Notes: generated by a model from the sequence alone, not told the origin. DNA of 64,000 nt from Aphanomyces cochlioides (GCA_019828595.1 JAHQRK010000022.1:62001-126000); one strand, 5' to 3'. Counted from the first letter of the stretch, positions 50,136-62,489 are shown. A program made the numbers and translations.

Positions 50136-53097
50136 CTCCCAGCATGAGTGTCTGAGTGTCGGGTTGGAACATCACTTGGTTGTCGAAGGTGGGGTCCAGG
50201 GAGCCAGCCTCATGGAATTCCAGGATCGTGGTCAAGACGTATCGCGACTTCTCGTCTTCGCCGGCATACAACGTTTCCATGATATTCCAAATCAAGAGGC
50301 CGAAGCTCGTGTCAAGCAATATGGCAGATAGCGATACGCCCGACAAACAGCGGGAGCCCAAATGAGAAGCCAGTGCAGTGACCGGGTACTTGGTAGAGGC
50401 CACGATCGCAGCATCACTGTTGTAGTACGTTGGAGCATGAATGGCCAAGAGAACTTCTGCCACAGCCAACACTTCTTCCAGGTCGCCGCGGTGGAGGGAA
50501 ATCTCGTCGCCGTCAATGGTAGTATCGATGAAGTCGATGTTCTTGAATAGCTCGATGTTGCTGAAGATGGCTTGAACGTGCTCGCGGGTCATACGCACAC
50601 CCCACGTCAATGAGTACAGCTGGGAGAACGGTTTGTCTCCACCCCAAGTCGCTCGAAGCCACCGATGGAGGAGGCGTTGTCTCACAAAGTACTCAAAGCA
50701 TGCACGGTCTTCATCAAAAAGTCGGTGCAGTTGCAAGCCAAATTCAATCGGGGAACGCTCGAGATGGCTACACAGCATGTCGACGCGGCCGTCGTTGATG
50801 AGTTGGGCAAGGTTGAACGAGCTGTTGGTCACTGCATCTTCGACTTGGGTTGAGAGATGCAATGGAACTTTGGCTGTCTTGGTGTCGAGGTCTTGTAGTT
50901 CGGCGAGAATTTCGTCAAGAGACATTTCTATGCGCTTGGGAACGCCATCTTGGATCTTGGTGCCGCCGACAAATTGACCGGACGTAGGGAGGTGGGGAGG
51001 GTCATCCGAGACGTCCAGCTTGGGTACAATCGTTGAGATCTTGTAATCGCCAAACTGAGCAACGTGTTCCTCGGGGTTGACACACACACGTTCGTCGAGG
51101 GCTTCAAACATGTTGGGCGAAATCCAAGAGCGGCCATGCTCGGGGGAATCCACTTGCTGTTGCGTCTTCTTGCGCTTGCCTCTCGACGCCTTGACGCCAG
51201 TCCACTGCGGAGGGTTGGCTTGCGCAGTTTTCCGACGTTTTGGCGCCTTGGGAGTCGAAGAAGGCGGGTTGGTTGGGCTGGGAGCTGGCTTGTTCAATCC
51301 ATATTGGCGGGACGTTGCATCAAGGTCCAAACGAACCAAGTTCTTGTCACGAAAATACCACCCTTGACCGTACACGCGGAGACAACGGCCCTTGAAAAGA
51401 ATTTCTTCGACGAGACGGCCGTCGCGCTGTATGGTCGTTGGTACGGAGGTTCCTTCAAAGTAAAGGCGGTACCGAGAGCTCGCCATACCGCTTGAAGAGG
51501 AAACGTTGGGGTAGGAGCCCCACAGGAAGCGTGGCTCCAACTTGGTCATGACGTCGAAGATCAGGCGCTCTTCGTCTTGATCTTGAAGGCCTTGAGGGAT
51601 GTCCATGAAAAATCCGCCGAGGACGTGCGGAACGTTCATCGTGAAGTGTTGGGACGAGCCATCTCGAGCGACTTGAATCTTAAACGCGATGCCTCGCAGC
51701 TTCGTCATCGCTTCGTGAGAGGCAACACCCCACTTGAGCATGCGGTTCGGGATGTCCTTCTCGCATCTCACAATGTCAGCAATCGCAGTGTCGAGGCCGA
51801 GGGCTTGGTTGTCGAAAAGGATCGATGCCATGGCAGCTGAAACATCGATGGTCTTCGTGTGTGCACCCGTGGGCATCTGCAACCAGCCGACGATGCCGCG
51901 CGCCGAGTGCTTCTGGATCGGGAGGGTGTCTTCAAACGTGAGGGTTCCAGCAGCACGCTTGCGAAGGAGGGGTTCGAGTTCCTCCATCGTGGGCTGGTAA
52001 GGAGCAACGTCCTTGGTCTTGATGGCCTTGGCAGACTGAGACCGCTGTTGCGCTTGGAAGGCCCATACGTCGTTGGGGGCCTGGCGGTTGTTGGGTTGGC
52101 CACGGCCAGGTGTCTGGGCTCCGCCAGATTGAGAAATGTTTTCCAAATGCGATCCGGGTGAAGCCTGAGACGACGGCTGGCGGACTGAGTGAGAGTCCGA
52201 GTCGTGCGTCAGACCAACACTCAAGCGTGCGTCAGAGGCTTGGTCTTGTCCGGACCCTGTCCCATGGTGGACAGAGTCACACGTTTGACCTTCACTCGCG
52301 TTGGACTTCGAGAAGCTTCCATGGGTGACTTGGTCTTGAGTATTCCCATGACCAACACTGGCCACAGGGTTGTTCGCGATTGTTCCAGATCTTGCCCGAT
52401 GATTCTTCGAGAAGAGACCATCACTCATGGAGCGACTAGTCTCGATGGGATCTTGACCTGTCGCCAGAGTGGACTTGTCGCTCGGGGGATTCTTCGAGAA
52501 GGGACCTTCACTCAGGGATGGACTGTTCTCGAATCTTCCTTGACATGTCGTCATGTTGACGTCGGTGCTTGAGCGAGTCTTCGAGAAGCCACTATCACTC
52601 GTCGAGAGAACATTCTCGAAAGGAACAGAACCCAACGGAGTCTTGCCAGGCAAGCCACCATCACTCACGATGGACGTGGTTGATGGAGATTCTTCGGGCA
52701 AGGTCGTTGACGTCATGAGCACATCTTCCGAGGTTGGAACGCCGTCTTGCCAGGCTTCGTCGCAAGTGTCAGAGGTCGTTGGATCATTCGCGGGATCGCA
52801 AGCCTTCGTCGAGCGAGTCACAGGCAAGGGTTCAAAACGGCGCGGTTTCGAAGGGGTTGCACGTTGACGTGGAAACGGAACGCGCGTTGGAGTAGGGAGC
52901 GGATTCGTAGACGCGTCATGATGCGAAGCGTTGGAAGCATCGTCGACGTCCTCTTCCAACGACGACGCCATGTCGGTATCGCTTGGGGATGGGTCAGCAA
53001 CGACGATGACGTCCATATCGCTGGGGCTGGACGCCGAGGGAGAGAACGCGGAGGAGCAAGATGGGGCACGAGGGTTGGTCGAGCGGGTAGCAACCAT
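50098..53097 (-). CDS. ORF1 protein of family A retrotransposon (999 aa)
   Basis: The start is the ATG at 53097, as in the copy at 23207. The only length difference is two extra residues (HHGTGSGQ versus HHGSGQ) from a 6-bp duplication near 52258, in the repeat-rich N-terminal region. The frame is otherwise intact to the CGTGGCTAA overlap with ORF2. Confidence 0.83.
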   Translation of the reverse strand: MVATRSTNPRAPSCSSAFSPSASSPSDMDVIVVADPSPSDTDMASSLEEDVDDASNASHHDASTNPLPTPTRVPFPRQRATPSKPRRFEPLPVTRSTKACDPANDPTTSDTCDEAWQDGVPTSEDVLMTSTTLPEESPSTTSIVSDGGLPGKTPLGSVPFENVLSTSDSGFSKTRSSTDVNMTTCQGRFENSPSLSEGPFSKNPPSDKSTLATGQDPIETSRSMSDGLFSKNHRARSGTIANNPVASVGHGNTQDQVTHGSFSKSNASEGQTCDSVHHGTGSGQDQASDARLSVGLTHDSDSHSVRQPSSQASPGSHLENISQSGGAQTPGRGQPNNRQAPNDVWAFQAQQRSQSAKAIKTKDVAPYQPTMEELEPLLRKRAAGTLTFEDTLPIQKHSARGIVGWLQMPTGAHTKTIDVSAAMASILFDNQALGLDTAIADIVRCEKDIPNRMLKWGVASHEAMTKLRGIAFKIQVARDGSSQHFTMNVPHVLGGFFMDIPQGLQDQDEERLIFDVMTKLEPRFLWGSYPNVSSSSGMASSRYRLYFEGTSVPTTIQRDGRLVEEILFKGRCLRVYGQGWYFRDKNLVRLDLDATSRQYGLNKPAPSPTNPPSSTPKAPKRRKTAQANPPQWTGVKASRGKRKKTQQQVDSPEHGRSWISPNMFEALDERVCVNPEEHVAQFGDYKISTIVPKLDVSDDPPHLPTSGQFVGGTKIQDGVPKRIEMSLDEILAELQDLDTKTAKVPLHLSTQVEDAVTNSSFNLAQLINDGRVDMLCSHLERSPIEFGLQLHRLFDEDRACFEYFVRQRLLHRWLRATWGGDKPFSQLYSLTWGVRMTREHVQAIFSNIELFKNIDFIDTTIDGDEISLHRGDLEEVLAVAEVLLAIHAPTYYNSDAAIVASTKYPVTALASHLGSRCLSGVSLSAILLDTSFGLLIWNIMETLYAGEDEKSRYVLTTILEFHEAGSLDPTFDNQVMFQPDTQTLMLGDVANATSVAFRG

Positions 53098-53149
53098 ATT
53101 GTCAGATAGCGTAGAGTGGTACTGCGGGGTAGCTGGCAAATTGGAAACT

Positions 53150-53163
53150 GCCGCGATAGCTCA
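53150..53163 (+). repeat. 14-nt tRNA stub between stacked family A and family B elements
   Basis: GCCGCGATAGCTCA lies directly between the 5' end of the family A element and the 3' end of the family B element. It proves that family B used the same site in a tRNA restored by an earlier family A insertion. Confidence 0.95.
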
Positions 53164-53241
53164 ATGTCAATGGGGAGTCTATTTGTAGTTAATGTAAACT
53201 ACAAACTAATATTGCCCGAAGGCTCATCCCATTTCCAACTG

Positions 53242-54455
53242 CTAGGCTGAATTGGAAATCAATTTGGCTTTTCGTTTTCTTGATTCGCTTCGACGTTGGG
53301 ACTTCGATTTCTTCGGTGTTTGTAAGCTAACACGGCGAATATGTCGGATAAAACTGACTCTTGGCATCTGACCCAGGGGGTATACATTTTCATTGTCTTG
53401 GATCATACATAGACTTCGGTCTATGCAGCGCTTGTATCGCTTGGCGAGGACCCAGCAATGGGATGTTGAATCAGTGACAGAAACAACCAGGAATTCTCCG
53501 TCAGGCTCATCCAATATCGCTCTACAGATATCACGAATTGGATCACCCACCGATTGCTTGAGCAGTTGACGGGAGAATATGGCGTCGTTGTAGTGGAATC
53601 CATGTGTGTATGCCAGCTTGAGAAAATCATGCATCTTGGAAGGGGGAATGCCCGCGTCTTGAGGAACTCCATGGGCCTCTTTGAAACCCGAAATGACTTC
53701 TTCGCTGAGCTCAAAATTGGAGACATTCAAATTGGTAGCAACGATTCGGATTGCAGCCGCAAGACAAGATTTGTCACTGTTGTTGCCAATTTCTAGCCAC
53801 AGAGGATCCATCGCTCGAAATTCAGCAAGCGTTGGGGCGAGACCAGTGTTCGTGAGGAAGTGGGCTCCAGCTTGTCGCCATCGTTGGTACATCGCCACGG
53901 CTTCTTGACACCCGCTGAGGTCTTTTTCGTCGAACCAGTCTTTGTCGAGTCCATCCGGGCGTTGAAACTTCCAGTTGACTTGGTATTGAATAGTTGAAAT
54001 TCGATTTCGCATTGATGCCACTTCGCGGTGGTCATCGATAAAAACACTTCATCGATGTCATCATCGTCGGTTGGAATTCGCAGAGTGCGTGGGCGGTTGG
54101 TTGGGGCATCAGCCGTTGTCGCATTCGTTTGTGGCCTGGCTGGAACAGAAACATCGTCCAATAGATCCATGAGGGATGGTAGCGGAGATCCATTGTCATT
54201 GCCCAAGGGGTCAAATTCGCGGGTGCTCGAGTTCAAAATGGACATATCAGGAGTAAATTGGTGTTCTTCAGTTGTAACTGGACTTGAAGGACGAGTGTCG
54301 GATGATTGCGTCATAGGTACAGAAATCTCAACTCCATCCACTCCCTCAAGAGTAATCCCTGGAGACATCGAGCTCCCCACACCTCGTGTAGTTATGGGTC
54401 TCGACGTCTGCGCGGGGAGTACGCTATCGGCAGTGAAAATCGTTGAAGCTTCCAT
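53242..54455 (-). pseudogene. ORF3 of family B, broken by 1-bp deletion
   Basis: A base lost near 54043 (ataaaaacac for ataaacaacac) shifts the frame just before the chromodomain, right after the acidic DDDD run. The N-terminal disordered part is open from 54455 to the deletion. The chromodomain and protease-like part is open separately (53242-54021) without a good ATG. It is probably non-functional unless the deletion is a sequencing error. Confidence 0.8.
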
Positions 54456-54668
54456 TGTTGTTGTCTTGGGTAAAATCAAAAGTGAGTCTTGGAGAATTGT
54501 TTTGAGATTCTCACTGAACTTATTCTCAGTTGCGACACTTGAGTCAGGCACGATTTGATTGGGCAGTGAAATGTTTTGCGCGGATCGTGAGTGATGGTCG
54601 CCAGGATTCCCAATCAAAAATTCAGCTGGGATACCAAGTCAAGAATACAGCTGGGGCTTGTAATCAAA

Positions 54669-57600
54669 TTACTGGTGTTCAACTCGAAAAGACATGGGAT
54701 ATTTTTCGAATAGCTCGTTGTATCCAGCTTGAGAGAAAAGGACTGAGACCGCTTCGATGATGTTTCGATAGTCGAAGTCGTCAGGCGAGAGCAAACGAAT
54801 TGTTCGCCTGATGGAAGCTGTCCAACTGACAAATATAATCTCGTTCCATAGTAAAATCGGTAGAGGCCTTTTGCCATCGAACTTGGTTGCATTTCTTTGA
54901 GTCCATAAGGAGTACGTGATGGAAGCACAAAGGAGGGACCATAATTTGAATAATGCGTCATGCAGGTGTTTTCCTCGCGTATTGGTCTTGAAGCGACTGA
55001 TATTCGTGGTGGTTGCCCAATCAAACTTAACACCATAGCTCTCCATGCTCGCTCTTGGAACATCCAAACTTGATGTACATGATGACATGTATGGAAGGCA
55101 TGATGAAAAGTCTCAACATCCGAGCAATCTTCATAGACACAACAAATAGCGTCAGGGTTTTGGATCTGCATATAGGAAAACCTCGAGTTGACGGGTAACA
55201 TCTTCATGTGCAATCGAAACCATACATCGCCTTGAACAGGTGGAGGTAGATTACACACAGTACGAATGAGACGGATATACTTTGCTATGTCTTTGTCAGT
55301 TCTTGTCGTAGTCTTCATAGGATGTATAGCTTCAGTCTGGGGGGCGTGGTAAGCTAAATGCACCACGTTTTTCTTGGGCCACGACTCGAAAGGTAAATCA
55401 GCATCCTTGATTCTGGCTGTAAACGGATGTTGACAAGTCGGGACATTAGGCAGTGGCGACCCTTGCCGAATGTCAAACGATCGAACAACTTTGTCGAAGA
55501 TTCGTGTGAGTTGATTGTAAATGTCGGTTGTGCGGGGCAATGTGGCAAAGTCCATGACTCCGTCCTGGTTTAGACAAACTTGGGCAGCTGGATTGTTCGA
55601 CGACATTCGGTTCACGAACATGGTCTCTGTTGGCCAAGCACCATGTGGGGTCAGGAAATCCTTCAGGCATCTGAGACCATTTTTGGCCCCGTGGCGGCAC
55701 CAGAGACGCATGTCTTCATCTTTCACGACATTTGCTAACATCTTAGCAGAGCCGAAGTGCATTGCGTCGTAGGCTGTGAGCCATACCGGGAGGTTCAGTA
55801 CCGTGTCGAGATTTGGAGGCACGCCGATTCGCTTACTCATGTCTGTGGCTGACCAATGTTTCCAAGTATCAAGCCACAGTGGATGGAGCTCGCGAAGCAA
55901 AAGCCACTTGGAGCTTGCATTTGGGTAGTATGAAAGAAAATCGAATGGGTGACTGTCTCGGAATAACTGATGTATTGTGCGGCTAAATTGTCGCTGTACA
56001 AGTTTCTTCCACACCAGGATTTCACCAGGAGAATCGGCAGACATAAAGAGCTGTAAACGAAGAAGGCGTTGTGTTCGCAGCCTCGATGCAATGTGGGGGA
56101 TTCCCAGGCCTAAAGGCTTGTCGTACTGCCACCTTCTATGGATTGAGGGACGGTAACTCTCATCGAGCTGGGTCTTGCGGCAAAGTATGAACTTGTTTAA
56201 CATTTGTTGCCACGTAACGACCATAGCAGGAGGCACAGGTACAACGGCTGTTACATGCCACAACATAGATAGCAACATCGTGGAGGCAATAAGCTTTCGG
56301 CCCTGCAATGTCCTTGCTCGTTTACCCCATAGTTGAAAGGACGAGATGAATTTGTCGTTGAGTTTTTGAAGTTGGGAGTCAGCCGAAAGTCGATGGCCAA
56401 AGAGAATACCAAGATATTTCGTACACTGACCAGTTGGTACGATATTGAGCAAACCATCTGCTTCGATGTCTTCTTGATCGAGATGGTCGTTGAGAACCAA
56501 GGTCATGCACTTGGAACGATTCAGACGGGCCCCTGAAGCCGTGCAAAACTCTTCCACAATTGCCATTTGCTCCACAGCAGATTGCAGCGAGTTTGATAAC
56601 AACGTCGAGTCGTCGGCAAAGAATATACTCGTAATAACTGAGTCGTGGGGGAGAGCGATTCCAAGATGTGGGGACGCTCGGAGCATCTCACCAAGAGGTT
56701 CTAGGTATAGGACGAACAGTAGGCATGATAAAGGACAGCCTTGTTTGACGCCTCGGGTAGGTCGGATCTTAGGGCCAAGCTCGCCATTGAAGATGATCTG
56801 GACCAAAGGTGAGTCGTACAAAAGAGCTACCCACGCAATGAAACCATCACCAGTGTTGACTTCTCTCAGCACATCAAGCATGAATTCTCGATCCACCATG
56901 TCGTACGCTTTCGAAAAGTCAAGGAATGTTGCATAGTAGTCGTGATCTTCGTTGGTGCAAAACGTTTGCAAAGTTTGCACAAGCAGGACGTGGTCATGCA
57001 GCCGTCGTCCTGGGACAAAGCCAGCTTGACTTGGGTGAATGAGATGAGGAGCTACTGTAGCCAGGCGATAAGCGAGGGCACGGGATAGTATCTTCACCTC
57101 CACTGACATGAGTGCAATAGGTCGGTAGTTTCCAGGATCGCCTCGATCACCAGCTTTGAAGAGCAGAGCCACAGCACTACGCCTTTGTTGAAGGAGTAGT
57201 TTACCGTGGTGGTGAAGTTGGTAGTTGAAGACCCTGACCAGGATTTCGGAGAAAGCCTCGGGTGCTACTTGGAAGAAGGCCGCTGGCCATCCATCAGGAC
57301 CAGGAGACTTGTTTGGACTCATTGTCTTGAGAGCACTACACAGCTCGGCTGCTGTGATAGGTCTGTCTAGCTCCTCGCGTTGCTCATCGTTGAGTTTGCG
57401 GGAGATAAACCGTATGACAGCCCTCCGCCTCGCCCGGTTTAGCCGAGGTTGTTCGCCACGAGTGGTAGTCATTATTGCCTTCCAATGGGCAGTGAATCTC
57501 TCTTTGATAGTGGTAGGATCAGACACGGGAATGCCATCGACGTTGACCGTCGTGATAGGAACCTTGAGTCCTTGTGGCCTTCGAAAGAAGTGGCTCGTAC

Positions 57601-58783
57601 CGCGTTCGTTGACATTTGCATGAAAATCGAATTGCTGATCCATGCGGTATTGGCGATATTCGATTCTTGCGTTTTCCAGCGCCAACCGAGTAGCATCAAC
57701 GGCAGCCTCGTCGAGCAAGCCAGCTTCGTATGATCGTTGTGCAGATATATGTCTCAGTTTTAGGCTTTTGAGCTCGTGTTGCATGGATTGGAGGTGGTGG
57801 CGATGACATTGTTGTAAACGTCGTTTGATTCGCTTAAGCCACCCATACCAGACGGCTCCCATGTTTGTCGATTCGTCCGCACGCATCTCAGAGAGGAGGT
57901 GTGATGCCTCTTCTCGTATGGCTTTGATGACGAGCGGGTCTTTGAGTAGCTCTCTCGGCAGCCTCCAGTAGCCACGGGTCGTGGGTGTATGACTTGTAGA
58001 GAGAACGACAGTGTGCTCCAAGTGATCTCCGGCAAAGCTGTTAGTGGCATATTTTGAGCTTTGGTAGGATTGGGCAACTAAATCTTGGTCAATGAACCAG
58101 TAGTCCAGACGATTGCTTCGTCCTGGACCGCTTGCCAGTCTTTCGTGAGGGTGGTGTAGGCGCCACGCGTCGATGACTCCTAGTTGTGACAGCCAGGCAA
58201 GACATTCGACTTTTCCAAAGGTGTGATCTTGCCGTGGTTTGGAAGCATCGAGGTGTTCGTTGACAGGAAGGTTAAAATCTCCCCCAACCAGGTGTACACT
58301 GTTAGCTTCAAAAGCGCGAGGGAGACTGTCAAAGAAACTAGCCCGATGTTGAGGGGTAACTGGCGCGTAAATGTTGTGGATGTAGACTGGGGTTTCATCC
58401 CAGTACGTTTTGATCACAATATAACGGCCAGGGATATCGTGTTGTGATAAGTGCACCAGGCTTGAGAATCCAGGCATCGATTCGTGAAAGTATGATGCAA
58501 CGCCACATCGACGGTTGTTCAAATTGTCCGTGCGGGTTGTTCGTAAGTCGTTGGTAAAAAGTTTGTACTTGCTAACACCCACTTCGTTGTCGAGGTGAGT
58601 GTGGAAAGTGTCAAGATGTTTTGCGTTGTTGAGTTTCGTTTCTTGAAAGAGAACAGCTTGTGTCGGTTTCCGAAGACGCCGTGCAACAAGATGTCCGTTT
58701 TCTTTCAGCCCATTGAGGTTGCTCGTCGTCACTTCAAGTATGGGGAGCTTGACAAAATGACCAGCCGCGACCACTTTAGCCAC
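54669..58783 (-). pseudogene. ORF2 of family B with late frameshift
   Basis: The frame opens with GTG at 58783, and APE, RT and the Cys/His motif are intact. A single A is missing near 55037, so after ERAWRA the last ~120 residues are replaced by an out-of-frame tail that ends at 54614. The native C-terminus ends at 54669 in the original frame. APE and RT chemistry might survive, but loss of the C-terminal region after the zinc-like motif probably impairs the protein. Confidence 0.82.
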
Positions 58784-61241
58784 GGGAAGCGATCGTTGTG
58801 AGATCCGCTAGGTCGCCGTGAATTAAAGTAGGTTCGCTTGGGTGAAACATGACTTGATTGTGGAGAGTGATATCCAAATCGTTGCTTTCGTGTAGTTGAA
58901 GGATTTTTGTCATGATGTGACACATCGATTCTCCGTCGCCAGTGTACATGAATTCCATTCTGTTCCATATGTGGAGGCCAAGGTCGGTGTACATCAGGAG
59001 TGACATGAGCGTTTCGGAGGATAGACTGCGTTTACCAAGGCGAGAGGGTAACGCTGTCACTGGACTTTTTGTTGAGGCCAAAATTGCCGCATCGCTATTG
59101 AAATATAGTGGAGCATGAACTGCCATCAATACTTCTGCAATGGCCAGCACTTCTTCGACTTCAACTCTGTTGAGGACGATGTCATCATCGGTGATGATTG
59201 CCTCGATGAGTGGGAGGTTGTTGACCATCTTCTGGTCACTGAACACCGAGATCACGTGGTCGTGAGTGATTGGAGTGCCGAATGTTGCCTCGTAGAGCTG
59301 ACCAAAAGATTTTGTGCCACCACCAGACGCTCTTAGCCAACGATTAAGCAGTCGAAGACGAACAAAGTATTCGAAGCTGTCACGATTGGAGACAAAAATT
59401 TGGTGCAGTTGCAGTCCAAATTCGATTGGCGCACGTTCTAGATGGATGCAGATCGTGTCAACACGCCCGTCCGTAATCAATTTCAATAAGTTGAAGGAAT
59501 CGTGCGCTAACGCTTCCTTAACTTGGGCCGGGATATGTTGTGGTGCGTTTTGAGCCTTGGTGTCAAGGTCGTTGAGCTCGGCAAGTATGGCATCGAGAGA
59601 CTTCTCAAACCTTTGGATTGAGCCCTCGTGGGGTTTGATCCCGCTAATGAACTCTTCAGCGGCAACGTGCACCTTGTCACCAGATTTGAGTGTCAGCTTT
59701 GGAACAATTACTTTGACAGTGGTGTTGCCAACTGTCGTTTCGTGTTCCTCGGGCTCAACATTAGCGCGTTCGTCCAGAGCCGCAAACATGTTCGGGGAGA
59801 TCCAAGGACGATCAGGAGCTGGGATTGAGCCAGCGGAGATTGGGGTTTTCTTTCTTTTGCCTGTAGTTTGAACTTCAGTCCATTCCTTGTTGCTGTCTCG
59901 GGTCGTTTTCTGCCGTTTGGCAGTGGATGTCGAGACAGCGGCGTCTCCCCGTGGGCGGTGAGGGGTTGCGTGAAGTCCATGTTGGGTGGCGATTACATCG
60001 AGGTCAAGGCGCGCGAGCTTCTTGTCACGGTAAAACCATCCTTGACCAAACACGCGGAGGCACCGACCCTTGAAAATGAATTCTTCAATTGATCGACCGT
60101 CATTGTGCATAGATTCGGGTATAGCTGTCCCTTCAAAATACAAGCGATAACGAGAGCTAGCCAAGCCAGTCGTCGAGGAAACTGTGGAGTATGAGCCCCA
60201 CAAAAAGCGCGGCTCAAGCTTTGACATGATGCTGAACATGAGACGTTCTTCATCCTGTCCTTGGAGACCAGATGGGATATCGATGAAATATCCATCAAGT
60301 ATATGGGGCTCTGTCATGACAAATCTCTGAGAGCTGCCATCCTTTGCCACTTGGATCTTGAGAGAGACTCCACGCAGCTTTTTAAGAGCATCTTCAGAGG
60401 CTATGCCCCACTTGAGAAGACGATTGGAGACATCTTTCTCGCACTTGATGACATCGACAAATGCATCGTCCAAATCAAGCGCTTGGTTGTCAAACAATAG
60501 AGATGTCATTGCCTTGGAGATGTCGATGTATTTGGTGTATTGGCCAGTGGACATTTGTAGCCAGCCAACAACATCTCTGGGGGAATGTTTTTGGATGGGC
60601 AAAGTGTCGTCAAACGTGAGAGATCCTGTCGCGCGTTTTTGCAACAAGGACGCCAGCTCGGCCATAGTTGGTCGATAATGGCCGACGTCACTGTTCCGCT
60701 GAGCCTTGGCAGATTTAGCTCTCTGCTTGGCTTGGAATTCCCACACGCATTCGTTTGGCTTTTTGGTCGAGGTGTTCGACTCGGGTGGTATTGGCACGGA
60801 GCGTGTTGTAGCAGGAGGCGAGGCATCGATTTGAGCTTCAGGCTCCATTTCCACATCAACATTGGTGTCGCGAATCGATTGGTCTTCAGAGCGCGGCTCC
60901 AGCTCAGTGGCTTGAGTAATCGGTGGGGTATGTGGTTGGTTGTTGTTGGAGATATCCTCTATGTCTTCATCAGGCATCGGAGAAACATTATCCTTGTTGA
61001 CAGTTTTGTCGCTGGTACGAGCGCTTGGTAATGGCACGCGACCACCGAGTGTAGCAAGACGTATGGGCGGTTGAGCAGCAGGCGGAGTTTTGTCGATGAT
61101 TGAGTCAGGTTCATCGTCATCATCATCGTCAACAATCACCTCCATGATACTAGAAGCGTCCGAGGTATTGCGAAAGGGAGAGGCAGAAAAAGCTGAGGGC
61201 TTGTGTGCATGAGCACGGCTGGAAGAGCGGGTAGTCGCCAT
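58776..61241 (-). CDS. ORF1 protein of family B retrotransposon (821 aa)
   Basis: Intact, with the same protein sequence as the other two family B ORF1 copies (194-2659 and 34219-36684). The ATG at 61241 follows a 51-nt leader. Confidence 0.85.
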   Translation of the reverse strand: MATTRSSSRAHAHKPSAFSASPFRNTSDASSIMEVIVDDDDDDEPDSIIDKTPPAAQPPIRLATLGGRVPLPSARTSDKTVNKDNVSPMPDEDIEDISNNNQPHTPPITQATELEPRSEDQSIRDTNVDVEMEPEAQIDASPPATTRSVPIPPESNTSTKKPNECVWEFQAKQRAKSAKAQRNSDVGHYRPTMAELASLLQKRATGSLTFDDTLPIQKHSPRDVVGWLQMSTGQYTKYIDISKAMTSLLFDNQALDLDDAFVDVIKCEKDVSNRLLKWGIASEDALKKLRGVSLKIQVAKDGSSQRFVMTEPHILDGYFIDIPSGLQGQDEERLMFSIMSKLEPRFLWGSYSTVSSTTGLASSRYRLYFEGTAIPESMHNDGRSIEEFIFKGRCLRVFGQGWFYRDKKLARLDLDVIATQHGLHATPHRPRGDAAVSTSTAKRQKTTRDSNKEWTEVQTTGKRKKTPISAGSIPAPDRPWISPNMFAALDERANVEPEEHETTVGNTTVKVIVPKLTLKSGDKVHVAAEEFISGIKPHEGSIQRFEKSLDAILAELNDLDTKAQNAPQHIPAQVKEALAHDSFNLLKLITDGRVDTICIHLERAPIEFGLQLHQIFVSNRDSFEYFVRLRLLNRWLRASGGGTKSFGQLYEATFGTPITHDHVISVFSDQKMVNNLPLIEAIITDDDIVLNRVEVEEVLAIAEVLMAVHAPLYFNSDAAILASTKSPVTALPSRLGKRSLSSETLMSLLMYTDLGLHIWNRMEFMYTGDGESMCHIMTKILQLHESNDLDITLHNQVMFHPSEPTLIHGDLADLTTIASRG

Positions 61242-61292
61242 GTTGTCAGTTTTGGACAGTGGTACTGCGGGGTAGCTGGCAAATTGGAAACT

Positions 61293-61340
<48 letters not shown>

Positions 61341-61365
61341 ACTGGTTCGATCCCGGTTCGTGGCA
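61293..61365 (+). tRNA. tRNA-Phe (GAA)
   Basis: Intact copy rebuilt after at least two insertions (family A, then family B); its upstream flank is the family B leader. Confidence 0.98.
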
Positions 61366-62416
61366 TTGTTTTCACCACCACGCCTGCTTTTTCATTCACA
61401 ACATCGCACCCTTCTTTTACACCACGGAGCGCACTTACACGCGCACACACTAACACATTGGACTTGTCCATTTCATTCACAACTCACACACCAACATAAC
61501 CATGGACTGCACCTTTTACACTGCCATTCAAATTGCAAAGACAAAACACAGCATCCACGCACAGAATGCGATGCCATACATTCCTCCAAAGTCTCACGCC
61601 CAAGCTTGTCTCGCTCCTCTCTCAACGATCGAATGAAGCACAACTCATTCTCATGTCTTACTCTCGACAGCACACACAACCAAAATGGCGTCTAAGCAAG
61701 ACGTTGATGTTTTCAGCGACAATACACATTACAAGGCGATGGCTTCCTTCAGGACAGCACACACTTAACAATCATACGCGGAGGAGTTCCATCATGTAGA
61801 GGCCATGCATCATATGCTGGACGTCGTATCGTGTTCTCTTCAAAGAGCTATGAATAGAAAGAACGACCCATCCAATGCATGTGAAAGTTGCACGTAATGT
61901 GGAGCAAGCATACGTTGTCCACACTGATTCAAGTTCGACGAGGAGAATACTCTATGCTCCAAAAAGTGCTCTTTTGACGACTTCTCGAGGCGAGGGACAA
62001 TGACCCTCGATTTCTGTCAATATTCCGATCTCATTCGAATCCCTCCTGTGGATAGTTCTTTCAACCACACATCGTTTGCTTTCTGAGCTACAAGACTCTA
62101 GATATTACTGTAGGATGAGTTTTTATGTCATTGCTTTAAAGTATATGTCATAGCATGGGAATCGCCAGAAGAAAGGACCATGACGTGGTTAGCGAAGCAT
62201 GGGCAGACGAGTGTATTCCCTGTGATGTGGAAATGAAACGGGATACTTTGTAGTATGGGATGTCAGTTAGTTGACAATGGTGTGTTTGAGTGTGCGTGTT
62301 GTTGCATAAGCTGAAGGAGGTAGTGTTCAGGGTGTATGGGAGGTGTTGTCAGGTGTGTGTATGTGTGTGGAAGAGGACGTGCGAGTGTGTGTGCATGGTC
62401 CTATGGAAGCATATAC

Positions 62417-62464
<48 letters not shown>

Positions 62465-62489
62465 ACTGGTTCGATCCCGGTTCGTGGCA
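62417..62489 (+). tRNA. tRNA-Phe (GAA)
   Basis: Intact copy with native upstream spacer; last complete tRNA in the window. Confidence 0.98.

Larger units (their letters stand above)
45822..53149 (-). mobile_element. Full-length family A retrotransposon with frameshifted ORF2
   Basis: The element is 7328 bp, flanked by the stub at 45808-45821 and by 53150-53163. Relative to 18932-26252 it has a 2-bp insertion in ORF2 near 48038, 6 extra bp in ORF1 near 52258 and a 1-bp change in the 3' UTR. A family B element sits immediately at its 5' side, inserted into the tRNA this element had rebuilt. Confidence 0.95.
53164..61292 (-). mobile_element. Full-length family B retrotransposon with frameshifts in ORF2 and ORF3
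   Basis: The element is 8129 bp, two bases shorter than 28605-36735 because of single-base deletions near 54043 (ORF3) and 55037 (ORF2). Both termini are complete. Its 5' end abuts the rebuilt tRNA at 61293. Confidence 0.95.
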
